Source: Pogostemon cablin (lineage: Eukaryota; Streptophyta; Magnoliopsida; Lamiales; Lamiaceae). Taken from it: DNA of 64,000 nt. The notes under the pieces were generated by a model, which had not been told where the DNA came from, did not search any database, and was given only the letters and a program-made list of their open reading frames with translations. Location of the stretch: positions 24,407,405-24,471,404 of the forward strand of contig CM042975.1 in the NCBI GenBank assembly GCA_023678885.1, written 5' to 3'. Of the stretch, positions 48,845 to 59,078 are shown piece by piece (positions within the stretch are counted from its first letter, which is position 1; every line of letters starts with the position of its first letter). The position numbers and the translations under genes are program-made.

Positions 48845-49747
48845 CGAATTTCTTCTTGATCCTTAAGATTTTTCTTTCATTATCCTTATCATCCCTCAAA
48901 TCACCACTCTCTTCAATTAAGCTTTATTGGCTATCAAAAGAATGGATTTAAAAAGGCTAAAATGGGCTGACTAGGGATTTAATGAATTCAGGTAAAGTAT
49001 ATGGGAAAATATGGGTTAAATATCAAAGATGGCCTAATATCATTTCCATAATCCGCTAGACTAATCTTGAATATTCAAGGAGACTCAAGGCAAGTTCTAG
49101 AATACACGCACAAGAACGATACTCACCAGAAAAGAAATATCATGTGATTATGTAACATGATCAATAAGGCTCAAAATCTCACATGGGTTTTTAACAAGTA
49201 ACAGAGCACCTTTCATGGTAAGCAATATCCCACAAGTACACATAGAACTTCATATCACAATATAACTCAAGTACACTTCCTTCATCAATTTCAAGAGAAT
49301 ATGAATTTCAAATATAAGCTCACATGGATCACCACCTTAAACTTAATCCTTCCACTCCTATGAATTAAAAGCACATATAAAAATTAGAAAAAGGAAACGA
49401 GGGCACCTGATTTCTCCTTCAAAACGCACGAGCTCCTCGAGTTAAAGCCATAGTGTAGAACTCGTCTTGCCACCTAGTTACCTTTTTTCTATCATCAAAG
49501 CTCAAACAAACTCATCATCACAAGATTCATCAATAATAAAATAGGAGAACTATACGAAAGAATTAATTGACTATCTAATCGACTCCACACACACTAGAAA
49601 CACCACTGAACACTAGGCAAATTGCAAAAAATCGACATATCAAAACCGATTAAAGTTTCAATATACCGCAAAAAATCAACTCCCCTAGCAAACATTACAA
49701 AGAAAAGATTATACTCCCGGTGCTTCAATGAGGTAAGTACATCACAC

Positions 49748-49795
49748 CCCCCCCAAACTTAGTAAAAACGTAAGTCGAAACTAAGTTTGAAAAGA
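49748..49795 (-). other. Internal polypurine tract in a hairpin
   Basis: A C-run followed by CAAACTTAGT pairs with ACTAAGTTTG across a loop of about 17 nt. On the minus strand it contains AAGTTTGGGGGGGG, a second polypurine tract about 1.7 kb upstream of the LTR-proximal one. Confidence 0.7.
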
Positions 49796-49941
49796 GATGT
49801 AATTGCCGATTAGTAAGCACCTTAAATATAAAAATTTCTTACTCACACGAAAGAAATAATAAAGCACTAAAACGGAAGGGCAAGCCCCCAACAGGCGCTC
49901 ATGTTTAACGTCGGAGAGTCACGACGGATTACCACTTTGAA

Positions 49942-52815
49942 CTACTGGATCACAGGACGGTCTTGTCGCATCCTCACCTTCAAGTACTTTCTTTCCCTCT
50001 TCTTGTCTACACTTAACACCTCACCTTTCTTGGTCACAAAAATATGATCATTGAAATTTCCTTCCTCCCATGGCTGTCTAGACTCCTCCTTGTCAACCTT
50101 CCACTTAAATTCAGAATCACATGTCTTAGAAAAATCAAGATTAAACAAGTTAGAAACCATATCAATGCTCTTGCACGATTGAGTCTCCATGGGAATCTTC
50201 ATTGCACGATCAAGAGAGAAAACCACATCTTCATTATCCATTCGCAGTCTAAGCTTTCCTTCCTTAACATCTATCATAGCTCTAGCTGTGGCAAGGAACG
50301 GTCGTCCCAAAATAAGGGGAATGTCACCCTTATCATCTTCCATCTCAAGTACAAGAAAATCCACGGGAAAAACTAACTTATCCACTCTCACTAAAACATC
50401 TTCAATTAAACCCGGACAAGTCATGGATCTATCCGCCAATTGAAGAGCAATATTCGTGGGAGTTAACTCCCCCAAACCAAGCCTTTTAAATATAGACAAA
50501 GGCATCAAATTAACGCTTGCCCCCAAATCACACAAGGCTTTATGTGCCGACCCTTTTCCAATGTCACAAAGAATGGTGAAGCTTCCCGGATCCTTTAACT
50601 TTGCAGGCAGCTTCCTTTGAAGGATCGAGCTGCAATTCTCTGATAGGTTCACCGTCTCCACTCCGTTCAAGCTTCTCTTCTTTGATATAATATTCTTGAG
50701 GAATCGGGCATAGTATGGCATCTCCATGATTGCTTCAGAGAAAGGAATGTTCAAGCTTACTTTGCTTATGACATCGTGAAACCTCTTGAACTTTTCTTCC
50801 AATCCCTTCTCAGCCAATCTCGAAGGAAATGGAGGAGGTATTTTGGTCTTTGGTCTTCCCCATTCATCACGTTCAACCTCCTTCGCTTTATCCTTCTTGG
50901 CTCTCAATCTCTTTGCTTCTTCCCACTTCTTCTCCATTGTAAGCTCAGTATTCTGCTCATGTAATGGTACTGGAGTAGCATCAACATCATGCGGAGCATT
51001 CGGCATAGAAACGGGCAACTTCTGGATGGGTTCGACCAGGGTTCGACCTGTGGAACAGGTCGAACCAGGCACGTACTGGTCGAACCTACCTTCTGGACAA
51101 CGGCTCTTTTTTTGAATTTGAGGTTCGACCTGGGTTCGACCAGTGTTAGAGGTCGAACCAGGTACGTAATGGTCGAACCTATCTCCTGGAAGACTGCTCT
51201 CTTTCTGCTCTTGAGGTTCGACTAGGGTTCGACCAGTGTTAGAGGTCGAACCATCAATGCTTTGGTCGAACCAGTCGTCTGGCATGCTGCTCTCACTTTG
51301 AACTTGGGGTTCGACCTGGGTTCGACCAGGGTTACTGGTCGAACCAACTCCCCCCAGGTCGAATCGGCTCACTGGATGACTTTTGCCTACCGGTTCGACC
51401 TTGGTTCGACCAAGGGTACTGGTCGAATCAATTATGTCGTGGTCAAATCGAGCTGCAGACGAAACAGAGTACTTCGGAGGGTGCGGTTCGACCTCAGTTC
51501 GAGCTGTTGTGCTAGTCGAACCGAAATGCCCCAGGTCGAACTGACCTTCTGTAAGATTTTTGGTCGTCGGTTCGACCTGGGTTCGACCTGATGGCCTGGT
51601 CGAACCGGTAGCATCGTGGTCGAATCGAGGTTTTGTGAAAACAGAGTGCTCCGCATGGTGAGGTTCGACCATGGTTCGACCTGTATGCCAGGTCGAACCT
51701 TCTGTATGTTGGTCGAACCAATGCTTAGTCATGTCCAAATTTGATTTCGACCTCGTCGTTCCCTCGTACTGTGTTCCAGACCTTAACGTGATGGCTTTAT
51801 CTTCCAATTTTTGTGCCAATTGATTCACGTTCGTGGTCATCTGCCCCATCATCAAGGTAAACTCCTTCAAATGCTTAGACAAATCTGCACGATCAACATT
51901 CATGGTATCCTCAAGATGATCAATCCTTGCATCATTCTCAGCCATGTATCGATGGAAGGTATCTTTAACACTCTTCACTTCTTGCTGCTTCATACTAGGC
52001 CCCCTTTGTGTCAACTCTGTGATCTGCCTTTGCTGGGACTCTAGTAGCTTGTTGATGTTAGCTAGACTAGAGACGATCTCATCATCCCTATTCGGCTTCA
52101 CCACTTGATGTTCAACCTGCGCTACTTCGCCAAGTACATATGATCCTCTATCTCTCTCTACAGGCCAATCACGTGTATTCATAGAGATGTCTTCGAACAA
52201 CTTTTCCGCTTCAAGTGCTGTCTTTGATAACAGCGCTCCTCCTGATGATGCATCAATAAAAATACGCGACTCACAATCCAATCCATAGTAGAAGATACTT
52301 ATGTATTCAGCCTTAGACATTCCATGTTGTGGGCACCTCCTGAGCATATCTTTAAATCTGTCCCAAGCCTCATAAAATTTCTCACCCCGATTCATAACAA
52401 ATCGAGTGATCTCTTGCTTCATTCTTAAGATCCTTGAGGGTGGCATGTATCTCTCCAAGAACTTCTGCTGCAGTTGGTCCCATGTATTGCAATCTGTGGC
52501 ATCAAGAGTCTCATACCAAGCTTCCGCCTTATCAATCAAAGAGAACTTGAATAAGGCAATCCGTCTAGCATTATCATTCACTCCACTGCCCTTTTGAGTG
52601 TTTGCATAACCAAGAAATCTTCGGAGATGCTGATATGGATCTTCAAAACAACCTCCAGAAAAGGGATTCTTTTCTACCATGTTAATAAGAGCGGGATTTA
52701 TCTCAAAATCATCATCTTCCCCCCTTGCTCCTATTAACCCCATGTTACCAATTCCATAGTTCGTGAAAATTTCACGTATGGAAACATTATTCGGATTCTG
52801 CCTTGCTCCGGCCAT
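49942..52815 (-). CDS. Gag-protease polyprotein of non-autonomous Athila-like element
   Basis: One intact frame of 957 codons. Residues about 38-200 form the retrotransposon gag domain (FEINPALINMVEKNPFSG, EAWYETLDATDCNTWDQLQQ, KFLERYMPPS, EKFYEAWDRFKDMLRRCPQH). Residues about 300-350 are coiled-coil-like (ENDARIDHLEDTMNVDRADL). Residues about 365-595 are eight imperfect 28-31 residue repeats (GSTSNTGRTQVEP type) that translate the inverted-motif array. Residues about 600-640 are charged (EKKWEEAKRLRAKKDKAKE). A retroviral aspartic protease follows with CDLGASVNLMPLS, DFLVLEM and PLILGRPFLATA. The C-terminus is basic. No CCHC knuckle is seen and no pol follows. Gag would assemble particles and protease would process it in the cytoplasm. 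The start at 52815 lies 160 bp after the primer site, and the same MAGARQNP start is seen at 35188. Confidence 0.95.
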   Translation of the reverse strand: MAGARQNPNNVSIREIFTNYGIGNMGLIGARGEDDDFEINPALINMVEKNPFSGGCFEDPYQHLRRFLGYANTQKGSGVNDNARRIALFKFSLIDKAEAWYETLDATDCNTWDQLQQKFLERYMPPSRILRMKQEITRFVMNRGEKFYEAWDRFKDMLRRCPQHGMSKAEYISIFYYGLDCESRIFIDASSGGALLSKTALEAEKLFEDISMNTRDWPVERDRGSYVLGEVAQVEHQVVKPNRDDEIVSSLANINKLLESQQRQITELTQRGPSMKQQEVKSVKDTFHRYMAENDARIDHLEDTMNVDRADLSKHLKEFTLMMGQMTTNVNQLAQKLEDKAITLRSGTQYEGTTRSKSNLDMTKHWFDQHTEGSTWHTGRTMVEPHHAEHSVFTKPRFDHDATGSTRPSGRTQVEPTTKNLTEGQFDLGHFGSTSTTARTEVEPHPPKYSVSSAARFDHDIIDSTSTLGRTKVEPVGKSHPVSRFDLGGVGSTSNPGRTQVEPQVQSESSMPDDWFDQSIDGSTSNTGRTLVEPQEQKESSLPGDRFDHYVPGSTSNTGRTQVEPQIQKKSRCPEGRFDQYVPGSTCSTGRTLVEPIQKLPVSMPNAPHDVDATPVPLHEQNTELTMEKKWEEAKRLRAKKDKAKEVERDEWGRPKTKIPPPFPSRLAEKGLEEKFKRFHDVISKVSLNIPFSEAIMEMPYYARFLKNIISKKRSLNGVETVNLSENCSSILQRKLPAKLKDPGSFTILCDIGKGSAHKALCDLGASVNLMPLSIFKRLGLGELTPTNIALQLADRSMTCPGLIEDVLVRVDKLVFPVDFLVLEMEDDKGDIPLILGRPFLATARAMIDVKEGKLRLRMDNEDVVFSLDRAMKIPMETQSCKSIDMVSNLFNLDFSKTCDSEFKWKVDKEESRQPWEEGNFNDHIFVTKKGEVLSVDKKRERKYLKVRMRQDRPVIQ
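51029..51720. repeat. Inverted-motif array, GGTTCGACC/GGTCGAACC, inside the gag-protease gene
   Basis: Eight units of 84-94 bp, each with two forward GGTTCGACC copies, a spacer of about 9-10 bp, one GGTCGAACC, a spacer of about 11 bp and another GGTCGAACC: 32 sites in all, a few with single changes (for example GGTCGAATC near 51354). Units start near 51029, 51121, 51214, 51308, 51392, 51486, 51571 and 51662. The reading frame stays open through all of them. Confidence 0.95.
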
Positions 52816-52975
52816 GTTTAGATCAATGTGTTATTTGCTCCTTTCCTTCCTCTCCTTTTTTCAAGCGCACAAGTAACTCAGAAAAACTCAAGGTTAGATA
52901 GAAATAAATAATCACAAATAAAAGAAAAAAAAATCTTAATCAACTAGAAATAATAAAATCAATAATAACAGCCGT

Positions 52976-52992
52976 CCCCGGCAACGGCGCCA
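52976..52992 (-). other. Primer binding site, tRNA-Asp
   Basis: The plus strand CCCCGGCAACGGCGCCA is identical to the 3' end of plant tRNA-Asp with CCA, so the minus strand is an exact primer site, 6 bp from the LTR. Confidence 0.95.
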
Positions 52993-52998
52993 AGAACT

Positions 52999-54870
52999 TG
53001 ATGAGCGTTTTCTCAACACACAATTAATCCCCAAGTATGAAGGATATCAATTGTAGTTTCGAAAGGTGACCAAGTGAATATCGAACCCAAAGGACGGTGT
53101 ATTATCAATTTAATTATTTACTAAATTAATTAAGACAATTTGACAATTAAGTTTGAGGTTTAGGATGATTAAACTAATAAACAAGTAATTAAAATAACAA
53201 ATAAAATAATCATCACTTGAAGAATACGTAGGTGGATCAAGTAGGAGAATAGGTAGCTCTAGGATAATCCAGTTTTACTCATTAACTTCCCTTCCATGTG
53301 TCAATGTCCGACTCTGCCTTGTGGAATATGGACGCATCACTAAACCATGCATATCTACTCTATAGACACAAGTAAACATGCGTGTAACACGTGTGAATAA
53401 CCTCGGAGCAAGAGATATAATTCCACCCCCCTTTCTAGGTACTATCAGTATCAATTATTTCCCCCTAGGATTGGTACTCTAACCCGATATGATCTCCCTT
53501 CTTAGGTACTATGAAATTATCCTCTTTATCCTACTTATTAACCCGAATTCAATTCAATTAATAAGTATTCATATATGATAGTTCTAATGAAGCTTCGGAG
53601 TCCCCTCACTTAGAATCATAACATGGAATCCTGTTCAGCAGTGAACGCACTCAATCTACAACCAAGATATATATTCAGACTCTATATACCAATTGAAGAT
53701 GCACAAAACGACCGTGAATATGGATTAAGAAAGCACAATCATATATAAAATAAACCACGAGTAGTGTTGTACGGAGTGTATACATGGAAGTTCAATTAAC
53801 TAGATAAAACCTTCAAACTCCTAAATCTACCAAAAAGGCTCTAGCCCATGATGTTTCGAAGAACAATTATGGGTGTTAGATAGATCTTACCCGGATGTCC
53901 GGAAAATACAAGATAAATTAGGAAACGAATAAACCCTTGGTATGGCGTCTTCATGCCCTTTTCCATCTTGAATCCTCCTCTTGGTTCTCCTCTTGATTCC
54001 ACAAATGAATCTTCAAAGTGATGGATGGATGGAGGAAAGGAAGTGGATGATGGATGGGGGTGATCCCCCCTTGTGGGGTGTTGTATGGTTGTGGCCTCTC
54101 CTCGGTGATTGGTGACTATTGATTGGACGTGTTTCTTGACTGCATGAGCCTCCTTTTATACTTGTAATCACGTCTCTAGGGCTTGGAATGGGCTTTTCAA
54201 GTGATCCCACGCGTTTTGGCCTCTAAAATACGGATTTTCCCGCACGTAGGTTCGACCACGTCAAGCAGGTCGAACCCCTAGCCACAGGTCGAACCCCAGG
54301 TCGAACCCCGCTACTGGATTTGCGCAGTCTCTCCGTTTCACGTATAACTTTCACATCCGACCTCCGAATTGAGTGATTTTTGCGTTCACGCGATCCTCTC
54401 TTCCTTGGCTTTCTCTGAATATAAAGATGTCACAAAAACTCGAAGAATTGTATATGTAACAAGCCATGGAAAGTAGCACATCAGTTCTGTTCGGCACAGC
54501 TCGCGCGGCGTCACCACTTTGCTCATAACTTCCTCGTTCGGACTCCGAATGGGATGTTCTTTATGCCAAAACGACCCTCTCTTCAGTGGCTTTCCAACCA
54601 TATATCACACTTCTCGTTCAGAGCTCCACATCAATACATAATAATTACACAAGTTCGACGTGCGTTTATCAGCATTCTTGCACAAATTGCACCTTTTCTC
54701 AAACTTGGCTCTTTTCATCCTTTTTCTACCTAAAACACAACAAAACACCTCAAGTGCACCTTTTTCTCACATATAATGAATATAAGACCATTGTGCTAAT
54801 ATAAGACTACAATATCAATCAAAAAGGTGTTAAATTGGACACTAAAACACGCTTATTTTCACTCTCATCA
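52999..54870 (-). repeat. 5' LTR of the gag-protease element
   Basis: 1872 bp, 99.9% identical to 46208-48079 by eye. Its small inverted-motif array is at 54250-54306. Confidence 0.95.
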
Positions 54871-55459
54871 ATCAACAATCCATTAAACCAATAATCATTC
54901 ATGAATAACAAACCATGCCATCACAACATCAAATAATTAAAACACATGTATAGAAATCAACATCAATTAAGTCAAAAACCAATTTAATCCACATGATAAT
55001 ATAAACCTAATGTGCTCTTCATGTTCCTAATCCCACTAGAGGGATTAGCCTAACATGATAATGGTAACAAAACACATAAATGATCCATTACACATACCCA
55101 TAGTTTTAAATCCAAATGAAAAACAAAAGAGATGTAAATCTTCCCTAGCAATTCCTTGTAGAAAATCTTCAACACTCATTGATCTCCACCTCTAGCTCTT
55201 GAATTCTTGAGATCTCTAACACTCAAATGGAAGAGATGAAGAATGGATGAAGATGGTGGTGAAAAATAGAAGAAATGGTGTGTGATCTAGGTGTAGTAGT
55301 GAAACCCTTGTGTGGAATATCCAAATCCCTTCAAATGTTGAACTTTAGGCTATTTATATCCTCTCCAAGTTGGGCCAAGATTTTTGCATCAAATGGGCTT
55401 TTTACACATACTTACACACATTGGCAGGTGAAAATCCAGATTTTTGGCCCAAAATGACC

Positions 55460-55872
55460 TTACTCGAGTTGGCCTTCCCAACTCGAGATAGCTTGACTCA
55501 TGTTGGCTACTCATGCACCAGCCTGTTCGGTCATGTTGCGAGGCTCTGAAATTGAAAATCCTTCGGAAGGTAGCTCGACTCGAGCTGGCAACTCGAGTTG
55601 CACCTTGTAACTCGAGTTAGCTCACTATACAATTTTTGTTCATTCCCCTGCTCCTAGCTCGACTCGAGTTACAAGTTAAGTTGGACCTTGCAACTCAAGT
55701 AAGCTCTCTGGACGATTCTTCGACCTCAACTCGACCTTCTCCCAACTCGAGTTGCAAGTCGAGTAGGACCATGCAACTCGAGTTGGGTCTCTGAACAATT
55801 CTGGACATTTTTTAGACCCAACACTGGTCGTGTTGCCAACTCGAGTTGCACCTTGCAACTCGAGTTGGGTCC
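55460..55872. repeat. Inverted-motif array, AACTCGAGTT type, in LTR U3
   Basis: About nine full or near-full copies of the palindrome AACTCGAGTT, interleaved with CTCGAC/GTCGAG half-sites, occur in units of about 90 bp with a conserved link (CTCTGGACGATTCTTCGACC, CTCTGAACAATTCTGGAC). It sits about 200 bp from the LTR end next to the polypurine tract, the place occupied by other motif types in related LTRs. Confidence 0.85.
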
Positions 55873-56073
55873 CGACAGCCCCGTTTCTTGCTCTTTTCAG
55901 CTCCCGTTCTGTTTTTAATCCATTTTCACCTGTGTTTAAATATGTTTAAGCTCATTCAAACACATTTTCATGAAAACACATAACACAACCAAAATACACA
56001 TATAATACGGATAAAATAATACGAAAAGACATATAAAAAGACACTAAAATCCAGGTGAAAATAGCGATGATCA

Positions 56074-56086
56074 ACCCCCCAAACTT
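56074..56086 (-). other. Polypurine tract
   Basis: The plus strand ACCCCCCAAACTT reads AAGTTTGGGGGGT on the minus strand, directly before the LTR. Confidence 0.75.
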
Positions 56087-57432
56087 AAAGTGTTGCTCGT
56101 CCCTGAGCAATAGAAATGACAAATCAAGAGAAGTGATTTTCACCTAGGAAAAGACTAAATGAACATAAGCAATAACACATCGATAGCAATTAGAATCACA
56201 ATTTATGCTAAGTCATCCTACAACATTAAACTCATGACATAAGAAATTAACAAGTTCAATCACAAGAGACTAAAGTGTAATATAGTCCCTTTTTGGTCCA
56301 AGCCTCACATAGGTTATCAATGTCACTCAACGCTCTTTAAAGTGGTAAAACAACACTCATCAATCGATTGACTTGACTCGCTATAAGCTTGCTCGCGGAC
56401 TACATTCACAAAATACCAAAGTTTCAATTAATGATCAAAAAGGTCTTTCATTAAGGGTGTAATGATAGGCTCTTTAGTAGGGTAGGAAGAATATGGATAC
56501 AAGTGACTAATCAAGTGTAAGTAATCGAAGAGGTAGCTACTTTCTTCCATTTCTCCACTTTTCTTTTCTTCCTTTCTTGTCTTTGCAAATCTCAAGCACT
56601 AATCAATATTCCTTTGACTTTTGAGCTTCTTTTGATTCATGCTTTCTTTCTTTGAAATTTTCTTTTCATGAGCATCTTGTTGTTGCTTTGCTCATTTTCT
56701 TGCTTTGAGGTTGTATGTTCATTCTTGTTTTTTTTTGCTCCTTTCATCATTTTTCTTATTTGTTTATCATTTCTTTTTTTTTCTTTTGCACAATAACTCA
56801 TCAAATCTTTCTAGCCATCATCTCTACAATCACTCACACAAAGGGTATATATGTAAGGCTTAAGTGGGTAATCATGGTTTGTAATATGCTAGATTCACAA
56901 GAAAAAGGCTTATAAGCTCAAAGTGGTTGACTAGGAATGATGTTCAAGGTAGGGAAATATATGGTAATAACTTCAAATAACAAGGATGACCTTAAATCAT
57001 ATCATTAATCTCTACTAATCGGGTTCGTTCCTATAGTCCTTGAGTAAGTTCTAACTTATCAAACACAACTGATTCACTCATGAGGAAAGACCATGTATGC
57101 ACGGTTGAGGCTCAAATGCTCACAAGCTTATGCTCGGACCTTAAGGAACTTATTACACCACATTCATCTCACAATTGAACAAGTTAAGTAAAACATGTCA
57201 CAATTTGAAAGTGTAGAGATTCTTAATCATAATTTATCATCACTTATCACAACAACATGTCATTACTCACATTCAAAAATGACTCACGACATCCCAAAAA
57301 CAAACCACCAAACATCCCAAGACAAAATTAAAGATACACACAAATCATAAAAATAAGGACTCAACAAACAAGACACAACAAAAACACATAACATGCAAAA
57401 ATACAAATTACCACCATAAGAGATTTGAGCAC
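56087..57432 (-). mobile_element. 3' internal region of an Athila-like element
   Basis: No gene is seen. It matches the type of sequence at about 1620-2560 (shared TTCGTTCCTATAGTCC and GCACGGTTGAGGCTCAA). It is cut at 57432 by the insertion of the next element. Confidence 0.6.
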
Positions 57433-59065
57433 TGATAGGGGTTTTCTCAACACACAAATTAATCCTCAAGTATAAGGATATCAATTGTAGTCGCGAAGAT
57501 GACCAAGTTACAATATCGAACCCACGGGATGGATAAATATCAATTTTATGATCTTCTAGTATATTTTAGACTATGTTGGTAATTGTAAAGGTTTAATGGA
57601 TAGTAACTTCTAATCGAAATAACAAAAGAAATAGCAAGAGTAGAGAAAAGTGAGTTGTGATCAATAAGAATGATAGGTAGTTCGTCGGGTAATCCAGTTC
57701 ACTAGCAATTTGTATTTTCATGTGATGGTGTCCGACTCTGCCCTGTGGTTTGTGGACGCATCACTAGACCATGCAAGTTTACTCTATAGACACAAGTAAA
57801 TATGCGCTTGACACGTGTGAATAACATCGGAGCAAGAGATATGCTTCACCCCCTTTCTAGGTACTATCATAATCAATTATCTTCTACGTCTAGAATCTAA
57901 CCCGATTTGATCTCCCTTTTTAGGTACTATAAAGTTATACTCTTCATCATATTCATCAATCCGAATTCAATTCAATTAATGAATATTCATATAAGACAGT
58001 TCTAATAATATTTCGGAATCCCTTCACTTAGAATTATAACGATAAACCCTGCTCAGTAGTGAACGCACTCAATCAATAACCATGTCATGTATTCAGACTC
58101 TATAAAACTATCATTGATGCACAAAACGACTATGAGTATGGATTAAATATGCAATCTTATATAAAACAAACCACAGGTAGTGTTGTACGGAGTTTTACAC
58201 ACGAAACACGAATTACATCATGAAACTTTCATAACCCTAGAACTACCAAGGTGGTTCTAGCCCATGATTGATCTTGGAACAATCATGGTTAGATTGATCA
58301 TTCTTACTTGAACCTTCAGCGAACCTCTGTCACAGCCCTCCGGATGGATCACCACCTCTACTCTTGTCTCTCCTACGATTGACGATCAAAAGCTCTCTTT
58401 ATTCTCTGTATGAGCCTCCTTTTATACTTGTAATCACGTCTCTAGGGCTTGGAATGGCCTTTCTAAGTGATCTCACGCGTTTCGGCCTCGAAAATCCAGA
58501 TAAGGTAAGTTCTCCCATACAGGTTCGACCACTTCAAGCAGGTCGAACCCCGCTACTGGAAGAATTCTGCACAGGTTCGACCTTATGGACAGGTCGAACC
58601 ACTTAGGCCTTGGTCGAACCCCAGGTCGAACCTCAGCACTGGACAACTCTTGCTCCCGATTTGACCAACTGGCAAGTCGAACCCCAACGTCGTGGTCGAA
58701 TCCTCCTTCTTGCAAACTGGTTCGACCATGGTTCGACCTGATGGCCAGGTCGAACCAACTGAGTCGTGGTCGAACCCATCTCTGTATGTTCAGCAACGTT
58801 GGTTCGACCTGCTGGAGAGGTCGAACCCTCCTCCAGCCAGGTCGAACCCACCTACTTCTTGGGCGGTTCGCGTGGCTTCGACTCCGTCTCTTCGATTCTT
58901 GGCTCTTTCACTCCGTTTTTGCTAAGAAAACACTCAAATAGCTCCACTAACACCTGATTCATGCTATTTCACAATATATATAGGTTTTCCACCTATTTCC
59001 ACATCAAAACTCTCCAAAACTAGCACAAAACATAGCGCCAAACTTGTGAATTTACACACTCATCA
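57433..59065 (-). repeat. 3' LTR of the Athila-like element
   Basis: 1633 bp, from TGATAGGGGTTTTCTCAACA to TTTACACACTCATCA. It is clearly related to the LTR at 46208-48079 (same termini; the block with GTGTCCGACTCTGCC and the TGTTGTACGGAG block). An inverted-motif array lies at 58522-58850. Confidence 0.85.
58522..58850. repeat. Inverted-motif array, GGTTCGACC/GGTCGAACC, in LTR U3
   Basis: About 16 forward and reverse sites, including GGTTCGACC near 58522, 58574 and 58720 and GGTCGAACC near 58540, 58591, 58611, 58623, 58748 and 58818. The array ends about 215 bp from the LTR end next to the polypurine tract, and is followed by a CTCCGTTTTT word shared with the LTR at 6167-7912. Confidence 0.9.
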
Positions 59066-59078
59066 AACCCCCAAACTT
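59066..59078 (-). other. Polypurine tract
   Basis: The minus strand reads AAGTTTGGGGGTT directly before the LTR, identical to the tract at 48080-48092. Confidence 0.85.

Larger units (their letters stand above)
48093..49941 (-). other. 3' non-coding region of the gag-protease element
   Basis: About 1.85 kb without a coding frame. It includes an (AG)n run near 48132-48146, three covarying hairpins (48736-48844), and from about 49450 a block shared with 1-470 and with 63150-63510. That shared block includes the polypurine-tract hairpin (49748-49795) and the GACGTTAAACATGAGCGC-type tail found after pol in the related element. Confidence 0.75.
46208..54870 (-). mobile_element. Young non-autonomous gag-protease LTR element
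   Basis: This complete element of 8663 bp has 1872-bp LTRs that differ at two sites (47215 C against 54006 T; 47546 A against 54337 T) and a perfect target duplication ATCAA (46203-46207 and 54871-54875). It has an exact tRNA-Asp primer site, a polypurine tract, and one intact 957-codon gag-protease gene. No reverse transcriptase, RNase H, integrase or env-position gene is present in its 4919-bp interior. It interrupts the LTR of another Athila-like element. It is probably mobilised by a pol-bearing relative such as the element starting at 57433. Confidence 0.95.
45484..56073 (-). repeat. 3' LTR of an Athila-like element, split by a younger insertion
   Basis: Its two parts, 45484-46207 and 54876-56073, join at the duplicated ATCAA to make an LTR of about 1.92 kb. 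The left end (about TGCATATTTTTTTAATA) is inferred from where chromovirus homology stops. The right end CGATGATCA at 56073 is followed by the polypurine tract. Its end is homologous to the LTR at 6167-7912. An AACTCGAGTT array lies at 55460-55870. Confidence 0.7.

Noticed and set aside
51029..51720. CRISPR-like array
   Set aside because: The repeats are short, occur in both orientations, and lie within a plant retrotransposon gene; no cas genes and the organism is a eukaryote.
58364..58957. ORFs across the LTR array at 58522-58850
   Set aside because: They translate GGTTCGACC repeats in several frames and on both strands.
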